Assembly: GCA_947464705.1 (NCBI GenBank)
Contig: CANHYD010000014.1
Span: 1-16,206, forward strand
Direction: 5' to 3'
Source: Verrucomicrobiota bacterium
GTDB taxonomy: Bacteria > Verrucomicrobiota > Verrucomicrobiia > Limisphaerales > UBA9464
Length of the DNA stretch: 16,206 bases
Positions 6,121 through 13,451 of this stretch are shown here, piece after piece; positions within the stretch are counted from its first letter, which is position 1, and each line of letters begins with the position of its first letter. The position numbers and the translations under genes are program-made. The notes beneath the pieces were generated by a model. It searched no databases. It saw only the letters and a program-made list of their open reading frames with translations, and was not told the DNA's origin.

Positions 6121-8967
6121 TTATTCGAGTTTTGCGGCGATCTTCTCCACAGAATAGCACTCGATGATGTCACCCTCTTGATAGTCGTCGAAGCCTTCCA
6201 AGCGAACACCGCACTCCATGCCCGAGCGAACTTCGTTCACCTCGTCTTGGAAGCGCTTGAGGGTGAGCGAAACTCCCTCGTACACCAAGTTGCCACGGCG
6301 ACGCAGGCGCATCTTGCCACGGACCAGACGGCCCGTGGTGACCGCACAACCGGCGACCCGGCCGCCCTTGGAGAGGTCGAATATCTTGCGAACTTCGGCC
6401 TGTCCGACAATCACGTCCTTCAAGAGAGGATCCAGCAGACCGGCCATGGCTTCCTTCACCTGGTCGATCAGCTCATAGATGATCGCATAGAGACGGATCT
6501 CGACAGCATGGTGCTTGGCTTCCTCGGCGGCGTTGTTATCGACGCGGGTATGGAACGCGAGAATGACCGCCTTAGAACCGCGGGCCAGATTAACATCCGA
6601 GACATTGATAGCGCCGACCGCGCTGTGCACGACCTCCAAGGAGACTTTCTGGGATTTGATCTCGCGCAGAGCGCCAACAATGGCCTCCACCGATCCCTGA
6701 GTGTCGGCCTTGACGATGACTTTGAGAACCTTGGCCGTGAGGTCACCGATGCGCCCGAAGAGGTCGGACAATGACGTCCGGGTCTTGCGACGATCGCCAT
6801 CCATCTCGGACTTGCGACGTGCGTCCGAGCGTTCCTCGGCCAGATCGCGAGCAGCCCGCTCGTTCTCGACCGCGCTGAACTCGGACCCGGCATCCGGAAC
6901 TCCGTTGAGACCCAGCACGCGAACCGCCACCGAAGGAGTGGCCTCCTTCAGGCGGAGCCCCTCTTCGTTCATCATGGCGCGCACCTTGCCGTAGTGCTCG
7001 CCGCAAATGATCACGTCACCAATACGCAGCGTTCCCTTGCGAACCAGCACTGTGGCCACGGAACCACCCGCCTCAACGCCAGATTCAATGACGTTGCCCT
7101 TGGCGTTGCGATCCGGATTGGCCTTGAGTTCGAGCAACTCGGCCTGAAGCAAGATGGAATCAATGAGGGTGTCGATGCCCTTCTTGGTGACCGCAGAGCA
7201 TTCCACGAACAGGGTATCGCCGCCCCAATCGTCGGGCACCAGTCCCTTGTCTTGAAGCTGCTGGCGCACCTTCATGGGATTGGAGTTGGGATGGTCGCAC
7301 TTGTTGACCGCTACGATGATGGGCACCTTGGCTGCCTTGGCGTGGGCCAAGGCCTCCAGGGTCTGGGGCATGACACCGTCATTGGCTGCAACAACAAGAA
7401 CGACAATGTCGGTCACGTTGGCGCCGCGAGCACGCATCGCCGAGAAGGCAGCGTGACCTGGAGTATCCAGGAAGGTGAGGCTCTCCAGTTTGCCCGTGTT
7501 GGGATGAGGATACTGGATCGTGTAAGCGCCGATGTGCTGAGTGATGCCACCGGCCTCACCCGAAACGACATTCGCCTTGCGGATGACGTCGAGGAGAGAG
7601 GTCTTGCCGTGGTCCACGTGACCCATGATGGTGATCACCGGGGGACGCGGCTTGAGCGTCTCGGGCTTGTCCTCGCTGTCGAGTTCGAGCTTCTCCTCCT
7701 TGGGAACATTGACGGAGTGAGCCGCCTTGTCGCGCTTCTCGGTCTCGAACCGAATGCCGTGCTTCGCGCAGATCTTGACCGCCGCCTCGGCGTCGATGGT
7801 CTGGGTCACCGTCGCGAAGACCCCCATCTGCATGAGATCACCGATGATCTGGAAGGGCTTCTTGCCCATTTGCTCAGCCAATTCACGCACCACAATGGGC
7901 GGACGCATGACAATGGTGGGAGCGTCGGCGGCGAACTGGGGACGGGACGCAGCGGGGACGGGACGGGGACCGGGACCGGCGGCGACACCGGGACGCCCAC
8001 CCATCTGACCCGAACGGCCGAATTGACCCGGGCGCTGGAACTGTCCTGGGCGGTTGCCTTGATAAGGAGCGCCGGGATACGGGGAACCTTGGTGGGGTGA
8101 CCCACCGGGGCGCCCTTGCTGAGGCGGGGGCGGACCACGTCGATCATCCCGGGCGACCGGGGGAGCCGGTCGGGCAGGAGGCGGCGGGGTGCTGACACCG
8201 CGGGTCGTGCGCCCCCCATACCCGAATTGACTCAGATCGATGCGACCGACCAACTGCCCCGTTTGGACCGAGGCTGGGGCAGGAGTCGGGGCCGGGCCTG
8301 CCGTCGGGGCGGAGACAGGAGCCGGAGGCGGATTGAAATTCTCGGGAGGAGGGACCTGAGCATCGACGGGAGCCGGGAGCGGAACCGTTGTGGTGGCCGC
8401 AGGTTCTGAAGGTTCCGGATGAACCTCAGCGACCGGGATCGGAGGGGCTTCAGAAACCACCGGAGTCACCACCGAAGGCGCCGGAGCCTCGGGGGCCGGT
8501 GACGGCGTCACAACGGGCGCCACAACCTCGGACTCAACGATTTCTGGAGCGTTCGTCAGAACCGGGGCGGCGGGCGCCTGGGGAATCTCAGCCTTGGGGT
8601 CGGCCTTGACGGTCTCCAATGGTTTGACGGGCCTTTCAGCCGCGGGAACGTCGACTCGAGTGACCACCGGACGAGTAGCCACCGGAGCGACCATGGGCTC
8701 GGGGATCGGCTCGGGTTCGGGAGCCGCCGCCGGGACAGGTTCTGCGGGGGCGTGAATAATGGTCACCGGCGTGACCTCAACCGGCTTGGACGCCTCGAAC
8801 GGCTTTGCCAATGGCGCCAACTGCTCTTCCAAGAACTCGGCGGTGATCTTGTCGAGGGTGCTCGACGGGACCTTGGCTGCGGCTATGCCCAGCTCCTTCG
8901 CCTTATTGAGCACAAACTTGCTCTCAAGGTTCAGCTTCTTGGCGATCTCGTAAATGCGAACGGGCAT
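6121..8967 (-). CDS. infB: Translation initiation factor IF-2
   Basis: IF-2 is the GTPase that brings initiator fMet-tRNA to the 30S subunit and promotes subunit joining. In this 948-residue protein, residues 1-53 form an IF2_N domain. Residues about 55-355 are a long Pro/Ala/Val linker that turns Gly/Gln/Arg-rich near 280-340. A second IF2_N-like domain covers about 357-407. The G domain shows GHVDHGKT (449-456), DTPGH (501-505) and NKCD (555-558), followed by the EF-Tu-like domain II, IF2 domain III and the fMet-tRNA-binding C-terminal domain ending near the stop. The gene lies 99 bases after nusA and 12 before rbfA. No ylxR or ylxQ gene separates it from nusA. The ATG at 8967 begins the canonical N-terminal sequence MPVRIYEIAKKL. 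Confidence 0.98.
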   Translation of the reverse strand: MPVRIYEIAKKLNLESKFVLNKAKELGIAAAKVPSSTLDKITAEFLEEQLAPLAKPFEASKPVEVTPVTIIHAPAEPVPAAAPEPEPIPEPMVAPVATRPVVTRVDVPAAERPVKPLETVKADPKAEIPQAPAAPVLTNAPEIVESEVVAPVVTPSPAPEAPAPSVVTPVVSEAPPIPVAEVHPEPSEPAATTTVPLPAPVDAQVPPPENFNPPPAPVSAPTAGPAPTPAPASVQTGQLVGRIDLSQFGYGGRTTRGVSTPPPPARPAPPVARDDRRGPPPPQQGRPGGSPHQGSPYPGAPYQGNRPGQFQRPGQFGRSGQMGGRPGVAAGPGPRPVPAASRPQFAADAPTIVMRPPIVVRELAEQMGKKPFQIIGDLMQMGVFATVTQTIDAEAAVKICAKHGIRFETEKRDKAAHSVNVPKEEKLELDSEDKPETLKPRPPVITIMGHVDHGKTSLLDVIRKANVVSGEAGGITQHIGAYTIQYPHPNTGKLESLTFLDTPGHAAFSAMRARGANVTDIVVLVVAANDGVMPQTLEALAHAKAAKVPIIVAVNKCDHPNSNPMKVRQQLQDKGLVPDDWGGDTLFVECSAVTKKGIDTLIDSILLQAELLELKANPDRNAKGNVIESGVEAGGSVATVLVRKGTLRIGDVIICGEHYGKVRAMMNEEGLRLKEATPSVAVRVLGLNGVPDAGSEFSAVENERAARDLAEERSDARRKSEMDGDRRKTRTSLSDLFGRIGDLTAKVLKVIVKADTQGSVEAIVGALREIKSQKVSLEVVHSAVGAINVSDVNLARGSKAVILAFHTRVDNNAAEEAKHHAVEIRLYAIIYELIDQVKEAMAGLLDPLLKDVIVGQAEVRKIFDLSKGGRVAGCAVTTGRLVRGKMRLRRRGNLVYEGVSLTLKRFQDEVNEVRSGMECGVRLEGFDDYQEGDIIECYSVEKIAAKLE

Positions 8968-9066
8968 ACTGCTTTTTATTTCACCACCGACGTTCCCCGA
9001 ACCGCGCCGTGCGCGACCCTCTGGACCATCGGCGATCCAGACATTGAAACCGACCCGCGAATGGGA

Positions 9067-10350
9067 TCAGTGGGCTTCGGGGCCAGCACCACCAGCGGCG
9101 CGTCGGGTCAATTCACCCCGAATCGCTTCCAGAATCGACTCAGCATCTGAGCCAATTCCCTCCATTCCCTGCAAATCCTCGATCCCGATCTGCTGGATCA
9201 CATCTTCCAGACTATGGAACCCGGTGGTCACCAGAATGCGCGCCTGCTCCTCGGAAATACCTGGAACCGCGGCGAAGTCTCGCACCGCGTCGGCCACCTT
9301 ACGATCAAAACCAGGCAACACGGAGGCCTCGGCTTCAATGTCGATGCTCCACCCGGTCAACCGGGATGTCAGTCGTGCATTTTGGCCGCGCTTCCCGATG
9401 GCCAGAGACAACTGGTCCGAAGACGTCAGCGCCAAAACACGCTTGCGATGCTCGTCGACCTCGAAGCTTTTCAGCTTGGCCGGTGCCAACGCATTCTCGA
9501 CGTATTTCCGAATGTCGGGGGACCAAGGGATGATGTCCACCTTCTCGTTGTTCAGCTCGCGGACAATGTTCTTCACTCGCTGACCACGCAGCCCCACGCA
9601 GGCGCCCACGGGATCGACCTTCGGATCGCGAGAAAACACCGCCAACTTGGTACGGAAGCCCGGTTCACGGGCAATGCCCTTGATCTCGATGGTGCCATCT
9701 CCGATTTCGGAAACCTCCACCTTGAAGAGCTTGATGACGAAATTGGGATCGGCGCGGGAAAGAACAATCTCGGGGCCCCGCGGCGTCTGCTCGACCGCCT
9801 TGACATAGCAGCGGATGCGCTCGCCAATCTGGTATTCTTCGGTGGGCACGCGCTCCCGGTTGGGCATGACAGCCTCGAACTTACCGAGATCTAGGACCAC
9901 GTCCGATCGCTCAAACCGACGGACCGTCCCATTGACCAGTTCGCCGACACGATCCTTGAACTCGTCGTAAACCATCGCCTTCTCCGCACGTCGGAGTTGA
10001 GCCATCATGGCCTGCTTGGCGAATTGGGCGGCAATGCGCCCGAAACCGGCCGGGGTGACTTCGACCTCGATCTCCTCACCGACCTTGGCGTCCGGATGAC
10101 CGGCACGCCGGGCGTCAAAAATGGTGATCTGATCGTGCTTGGAGAGAACCTTTTCGGCGACCACGAGCTTGGCCCAGGCCTTGATGTCTCCGGAGCGCCC
10201 ATCAATGGAGACCCTGAGTTCACGAGCCGGCCCGACCGCCTTCTTGGCAGCCTGCATCAGGGATTCCTGGATAGCACCGAGGAGGACATCTTTGGGGATG
10301 CCCTTCTCCTTCTCCCAGAACTCAACAACCGCCAAAATCTCCGCGTTCAT
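9067..10350 (-). CDS. nusA: Transcription termination/antitermination factor NusA
   Basis: NusA binds RNA polymerase and nascent RNA, and acts in pausing, termination and rRNA antitermination. The 427-residue product has the RNAP-binding N-terminal domain (1-130, starting MNAEILAVVEFWEKEKGI, very like E. coli), an S1 domain at about 136-200, KH1 with GACVGLRGQRVKNI near 249-262 and KH2 with AIGKRGQNARL near 317-327. A helix-hairpin-helix-type C-terminal domain covers about 362-410. The frame stays open to an ATG at 10470, but the start at 10350 fits the family. The gene probably heads the whole minus-strand operon. rimP, its common upstream partner, is not present. The leader may carry an attenuator. 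Confidence 0.97.
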   Translation of the reverse strand: MNAEILAVVEFWEKEKGIPKDVLLGAIQESLMQAAKKAVGPARELRVSIDGRSGDIKAWAKLVVAEKVLSKHDQITIFDARRAGHPDAKVGEEIEVEVTPAGFGRIAAQFAKQAMMAQLRRAEKAMVYDEFKDRVGELVNGTVRRFERSDVVLDLGKFEAVMPNRERVPTEEYQIGERIRCYVKAVEQTPRGPEIVLSRADPNFVIKLFKVEVSEIGDGTIEIKGIAREPGFRTKLAVFSRDPKVDPVGACVGLRGQRVKNIVRELNNEKVDIIPWSPDIRKYVENALAPAKLKSFEVDEHRKRVLALTSSDQLSLAIGKRGQNARLTSRLTGWSIDIEAEASVLPGFDRKVADAVRDFAAVPGISEEQARILVTTGFHSLEDVIQQIGIEDLQGMEGIGSDAESILEAIRGELTRRAAGGAGPEAH

Positions 10351-10382
10351 AGTCGTCAGCCAATCCCGGACACCGGGGTAAC

Positions 10383-10431
10383 AAAAAAGCCGGTTGTTCA
10401 CCGACTCAAGCATGTCGGCACCAACGCCGAC
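10383..10431 (-). promoter_or_regulatory. nusA: Candidate attenuator (competing hairpins plus T-run) in the nusA leader
   Basis: On the minus strand, arm 1 GTCGGC (10431-10426) pairs perfectly with arm 2 GCCGAC (10419-10414). Arm 3 GTCGGT (10405-10400) pairs with arm 4 ACCGGC (10394-10389; one G-U pair, loop GAACA), and arm 4 is followed directly by TTTTTT (10388-10383), the form of an intrinsic terminator. Arm 2 can also pair with arm 3 over all six positions, with one G-U, which would break the terminator. The terminator ends 33 bases before the nusA start. The mutually exclusive pairing suggests transcription attenuation of the operon, but six-base stems built on a GTCGG-type word can arise by chance in GC-rich DNA. 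Confidence 0.4.
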
Positions 10432-10453
10432 GGAAAGTTCCTTACGGTCGGTA

Positions 10454-10483
10454 ACCTTAGGGAACCCCACCTCTTCCCGTCAA
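10454..10483 (-). promoter_or_regulatory. Possible sigma70-type promoter for the nusA operon
   Basis: On the minus strand, TTGACG (10483-10478) is a good -35 match. TAAGGT (10459-10454) lies 18 bases further on and matches only three of six -10 consensus positions. Transcription would begin near 10447, giving a leader of about 97 bases before the nusA ATG. The weak -10 makes this tentative. Confidence 0.25.
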
Positions 10484-10672
10484 GGTCGGATTCGGGATCT
10501 CCTTCGAAGCACCGCCCCATGGAACAGGTTTGTTGGAAGTCCAAACGTGAGAGGACTGGTTCCAAGTCCTTGCTGAAGCCAGCCGGCTTACCCAAACCCT
10601 GGGCAGACTGACGTTGTCGATTGGTTCCACCACGCCGACTCCAGGATTGACGCAGAATTTCCGACCCCGACT

Positions 10673-11308
10673 GTGGTGCCCGTGGATCACAACGCGGCCC
10701 GGGAGCAGCTCGAAACCATCCGAACCCTCATGGAACGGGCATCGACCTACCGCCGCGCTTTGGCACCAGCCATGACGTCGGTGGGTCTGATCGGGACCCT
10801 CGCAGGACTCGCAGCCCCCTTCGTGATCCGGGACAATGCCCGGTCGTTCGCCTTCTACTGGCTGGCCGTCGGGTTGGCCGGGGCATGCACCGCCTTCCTG
10901 CTGATGCGCCGTCAGGCCTTTGCTGCGGGCGAACCGTTCTGGACGGCCCCCGCCCGCCGCGTGGCCTCAGCCTTGATGCCCGCACTGTTTGCCGGCACCG
11001 CCGTGGTGGGACCACTGGTCAACATTCACCAAGAAGGAGCCATGATCGCAGTGGCACTCCCCCCGCTATGGCTCGTACTCTATGGGTGTTCCGTGCATTC
11101 GGCCGGTTTCTTCATGCCCCGCGGGATGCGGTTGTTTGGGTGGGGCTTTGTCATCGCTGGATTGCTCAGTGCGTTGGCCGCTGCCAATCCCCATCAGATT
11201 GAGCCTTCCATTCGTATGGCCCATGCAGTCATGACGGCCACCTTCGGCGGCGGACATCTCGCTTACGGGCTCTACTTACACTGGACGGAGAAAAAGCCCT
11301 TGGCGTGA
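10673..11308 (+). CDS. Six-helix membrane protein of unknown function
   Basis: The 211-residue product has a short hydrophilic N-terminus (AREQLETIRTLMERASTYRRAL) and about six hydrophobic helices at residues 34-54, 60-78, 98-115, 122-142, 150-168 and 180-200, with PFW and FMPRGMRLFGWGF motifs between them. I recognise no enzymatic motif. Its stop overlaps the start of the winged-helix regulator gene by four bases (GTGA), so the two are very probably cotranscribed and translationally coupled. From memory, similar membrane proteins sit beside this type of regulator in other bacteria, perhaps as a sensor or regulated target, but that is inference. The start is uncertain: GTG codons at 10673, 10676 and 10682 are all possible and none has a convincing ribosome binding site. 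Confidence 0.75.
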   Translation: MVPVDHNAAREQLETIRTLMERASTYRRALAPAMTSVGLIGTLAGLAAPFVIRDNARSFAFYWLAVGLAGACTAFLLMRRQAFAAGEPFWTAPARRVASALMPALFAGTAVVGPLVNIHQEGAMIAVALPPLWLVLYGCSVHSAGFFMPRGMRLFGWGFVIAGLLSALAAANPHQIEPSIRMAHAVMTATFGGGHLAYGLYLHWTEKKPLA

Positions 11309-11625
11309 ACCTGGAACCCTTTCCCAATCTGGATCGGGTCATCCACGAAAAGGCCCGCTTGGCGATCATTTCCGCCCTTTCGGCAACCCCTTCCCTGACC
11401 TACACCGACCTGCGGAACCTGCTGGTCATGACCGACGGGAATCTGACTTCCCACCTTCGGATCCTCCAAGAAGCCGGGCTCATCTCCCTTTCCAAGTCCA
11501 CCGGCGAAACTCGGCCACAGACCACCTGTGTCCTGACCGACACCGGGCGCAGCGCGTTCACCCAATACCTCGGGCACCTGGAACAAATTGTCGCCCAATT
11601 CCGGAAAACGACTCCGTCGGCTTGA
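11305..11625 (+). CDS. Winged-helix DNA-binding transcriptional regulator
   Basis: The 106-residue protein is almost entirely one winged helix-turn-helix domain. Helices run through ARLAIISALSA (17-27) and YTDLRNLLVMTDGNLTSHLR (33-52), where the recognition helix is probably NLTSHLRILQEAGL. A beta wing follows at about 60-80 (LISLSKSTGETRPQTTCVLTDTGR, ending in the LTDTGR common in MarR/PadR/HTH_34-like proteins). It fits the HTH_34 type of small winged-helix regulator, cytoplasmic and probably dimeric. The GTG start lies inside the stop of the membrane-protein gene (GTGA overlap). A 17-bp palindrome 36 bases after its stop, just before ispH, is a plausible binding site. The ligand is unknown. 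Confidence 0.87.
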   Translation: MNLEPFPNLDRVIHEKARLAIISALSATPSLTYTDLRNLLVMTDGNLTSHLRILQEAGLISLSKSTGETRPQTTCVLTDTGRSAFTQYLGHLEQIVAQFRKTTPSA

Positions 11626-11661
11626 TTCTTTTTGAACAAGGGCCATGGTTTGTACTCGGAC

Positions 11662-11678
11662 ACTTTGTAACGCAAAGT
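11662..11678. promoter_or_regulatory. Palindromic candidate operator before ispH
   Basis: ACTTTG (11662-11667) and CAAAGT (11673-11678) form a perfect six-base inverted repeat around TAACG. It stands out in GC-rich surroundings, lies between the winged-helix gene and ispH, and ends five bases before the ispH ATG. The size and spacing fit a dimeric winged-helix protein. The neighbouring regulator is the obvious candidate to bind it, but this is inference. Confidence 0.5.
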
Positions 11679-11683
11679 AACCA

Positions 11684-12550
11684 ATGAAAGTCTTAAGAGC
11701 GCCAGCGATGGGGATGTGTTTCGGAGTTCGTGACGCGATCGAATTGGCCCAAGGACGGGCGGCGGCCGGCCCGGTGACCATCTTGGGAGACTTGGTCCAC
11801 AATGACACCGTCTTGGCGGACCTTCGTGGGCGGGGCGTCCTCATCCGGCAAGACGCGTCCGACATTCCCACCCGGGAGGTACTCATCACAGCCCACGGAG
11901 CCTCGAACCGCCGCATCGAAGGCCTTCGGCAATTGGGCCTTACAGTCACCGAAGCCACCTGTCCCTTGGTGCACCGGGCCCATCAGGCGCTCCAGAAACT
12001 TGTGGCAGCAGGGTTTCATCCACTGGTGATTGGTCAAGCGGGCCACGTGGAGGTCCGAGGACTCACCGAAGACCACCCCGGATGCGACGTCGTCTTGACG
12101 GAGAACGAGGTGGACCAACTTCCCGAACGTCCCCGTTACGGAGTCGTTTCGCAGACCACACAACCCGTGGCCCGGGTCCGGGAGTTAGTCACCCACCTCC
12201 GATTGAGATTCCCCGGCTCGGAGGTTCGCTGGATCGACACCGTATGCCAGCCCACCAAAGACCGGCAGACCGCCGCCGAGGAACTGGCCTCACGTTGCGA
12301 TGTGGTCTTGGTGATCGGCGGCATCCACAGCAACAACACCCGCCGCTTGGTGGATACTTGCCAAAGCCGATGCAGCCGAGTGCATTGGCTCCAGACCCCG
12401 GACGACCTCGACCCGGCTTGGATCCGAGAATCCGACACCGTGGGCATCACCGCGGGCACCTCGACCCCGGACAGCGTCATTGAAGCCATCGAAACCGCCT
12501 TGAAGGGTCTGCCCAGTCGAAAGGATGTTCCTCAGACCGACGCGGCTTGA
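11684..12550 (+). CDS. ispH: 4-hydroxy-3-methylbut-2-enyl diphosphate reductase (IspH)
   Basis: IspH is the iron-sulfur enzyme that converts HMBPP to IPP and DMAPP in the last step of the MEP isoprenoid pathway. The 288-residue product has the three cluster cysteines (Cys12 in MGMCFGV, Cys93 in TCPLVHRAH, Cys188 in TVCQPTKDRQ). It also has LVHN (His39), TAHG (His71) and GHVEVRG, with His121 and the catalytic Glu123. The substrate-diphosphate contacts are HSNNTRRL (Ser216, Asn218) and AGTSTPD (Ser260). All key positions of the E. coli enzyme are kept. It follows the regulator gene by 58 bases, and a palindrome sits just upstream. No Shine-Dalgarno precedes the ATG. It converges with lpxA. Confidence 0.97.
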   Translation: MKVLRAPAMGMCFGVRDAIELAQGRAAAGPVTILGDLVHNDTVLADLRGRGVLIRQDASDIPTREVLITAHGASNRRIEGLRQLGLTVTEATCPLVHRAHQALQKLVAAGFHPLVIGQAGHVEVRGLTEDHPGCDVVLTENEVDQLPERPRYGVVSQTTQPVARVRELVTHLRLRFPGSEVRWIDTVCQPTKDRQTAAEELASRCDVVLVIGGIHSNNTRRLVDTCQSRCSRVHWLQTPDDLDPAWIRESDTVGITAGTSTPDSVIEAIETALKGLPSRKDVPQTDAA

Positions 12551-12618
12551 ACGGTTCCGAACACCGCCAACCGAGCCGCCTTCACCACCGACGGCGCGGC
12601 CTCACGATTCGTCGAGCC

Positions 12619-12645
12619 AAGGGTGGAACCAAGAATCGAACCCTT
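12619..12645. repeat. Inverted repeat between convergent ispH and lpxA
   Basis: AAGGGT (12619-12624) and ACCCTT (12640-12645) form a six-base stem with a 15-base loop, seven bases past the lpxA stop on the minus strand. It may help end transcription from one or both sides, but there is no T-run, so a standard intrinsic terminator is not supported. The same bases resemble a tRNA or tmRNA 3' end when read on the minus strand. Confidence 0.3.
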
Positions 12646-12651
12646 CGCAAG

Positions 12652-13419
12652 TCAGCGAGCCAAACCGCGCTGACTGGCCCGGACAAACTGGATCAACTCC
12701 GTCAACTCCGGGATGGACGCCAAATCCGCCTCCAACCGGGACAAGGCATTTTCCAGAGTCAGGCCCGATCGGAAGAGAATTTTGTAGGCTTTGACCAGAG
12801 TGCTGATCGTGTCGGTCCCGAAGCCTGCCCGCTCCAGACCCACCTTGTTAACAAAGCGGGTCTCGGCCGGATTTCCATCAGCCATCATGAACGGCGCAAT
12901 GTCCTGAACCACCTTGGAGCAGCCGCCCACCATGGCGTATCGGCCGATCCGACAGAATTGATGAACCGCCGCCAGTCCGCCGATGATGGCGTGATCTTCC
13001 ACAATCACATGCCCGGCCAAGGTCGCCAGGTTGGACATGATGATCCGATTGCCGACTTGTACGTCATGAGCCAGGTGGGTGTTGGCCAAGAAATAATTGT
13101 CCGAGCCGACACGCGTCACGTCACCGTCCGACGTGGCGCTGTGTGCGCTGACCGATTCGCGGAACACATTCCGATCTCCGATCTGCAACCGAGTCACCCC
13201 CCCTTTCCACTTCAGGTCTTGAGACTTCATTCCCAAGGAGGTGAAGGGGTAAATTTCGTTGTCGCATCCCAGAGTGGTGTGCCCCTCCAGAACCACATGA
13301 CTGTGCAGGCGGCAACGGTCTGCCAGCACGACATGCTCACCGATCAGGCAGTAGGGACCGATGTGGCAGTCGGCTCCGATCAGGGCCTTGGGATGGATGA
13401 TGGCAGTGGGGTGGATCAT
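12652..13419 (-). CDS. lpxA: Acyl-[ACP]-UDP-N-acetylglucosamine O-acyltransferase (LpxA)
   Basis: LpxA transfers a 3-hydroxyacyl chain from ACP to UDP-GlcNAc in the first step of lipid A synthesis. The 255-residue protein shows left-handed beta-helix hexapeptide repeats (HPTAIIHPKALIGADCHIGP and onward) and NTHLAHDVQVGN with His118 at the place of E. coli catalytic His125. It also has the conserved HQFCRIGRYAMVGGCS segment and a helical C-terminal domain (about 190-255). The residue aligned with the E. coli acyl-length ruler Gly173 is Gly166, so a long hydroxyacyl donor is possible; this relies on hand alignment. It lies 32 bases after lpxC-fabZ in the same direction, with GGAG 11 bases before the ATG, one of the few plausible ribosome binding sites here. 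Confidence 0.97.
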   Translation of the reverse strand: MIHPTAIIHPKALIGADCHIGPYCLIGEHVVLADRCRLHSHVVLEGHTTLGCDNEIYPFTSLGMKSQDLKWKGGVTRLQIGDRNVFRESVSAHSATSDGDVTRVGSDNYFLANTHLAHDVQVGNRIIMSNLATLAGHVIVEDHAIIGGLAAVHQFCRIGRYAMVGGCSKVVQDIAPFMMADGNPAETRFVNKVGLERAGFGTDTISTLVKAYKILFRSGLTLENALSRLEADLASIPELTELIQFVRASQRGLAR

Positions 13420-13451
13420 TGGAATCGGATCTCCGTCAGACTTCAGTCGGC

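Larger units (their letters stand above)
10351..10672. other. Divergent intergenic region between nusA and the membrane-protein gene
   Basis: This 322-base stretch has no gene I can support and no tRNA. The nusA side contains nested inverted repeats and a hairpin followed by six T on the minus strand, described separately. The middle contains a bulged inverted repeat at 10533-10565 (a ten-base arm, TTGGAAGTCC, against GGAC and TTCCAA with a three-base bulge and a ten-base loop). Short open frames in it show no family resemblance. It must hold the promoters for both directions, but only a weak minus-strand candidate is visible. Confidence 0.6.

Noticed and set aside
6994..8100. 368-codon plus-strand frame opposite infB
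   Set aside because: The minus strand carries every IF-2 GTPase motif here, so this frame is a shadow.
10364..10378. CCCGG-ACA-CCGGG hairpin close to the nusA start
   Set aside because: A five-base GC stem with a three-base loop and no T-run is too easily found by chance in this composition to call a terminator or switch.
10351..10470. 40-residue N-terminal extension of NusA starting at ATG 10470 (or at 10413)
   Set aside because: NusA homology begins exactly at MNAEILAVVE (10350). The extension covers the leader hairpins and has no resemblance to the family.
11621..11640. CTTG/CAAG hairpin with a T-rich loop after the winged-helix gene
   Set aside because: The stem is short and AT-rich, the T run is in the loop rather than after the stem, and the next gene follows closely, so an intrinsic terminator is not supported.
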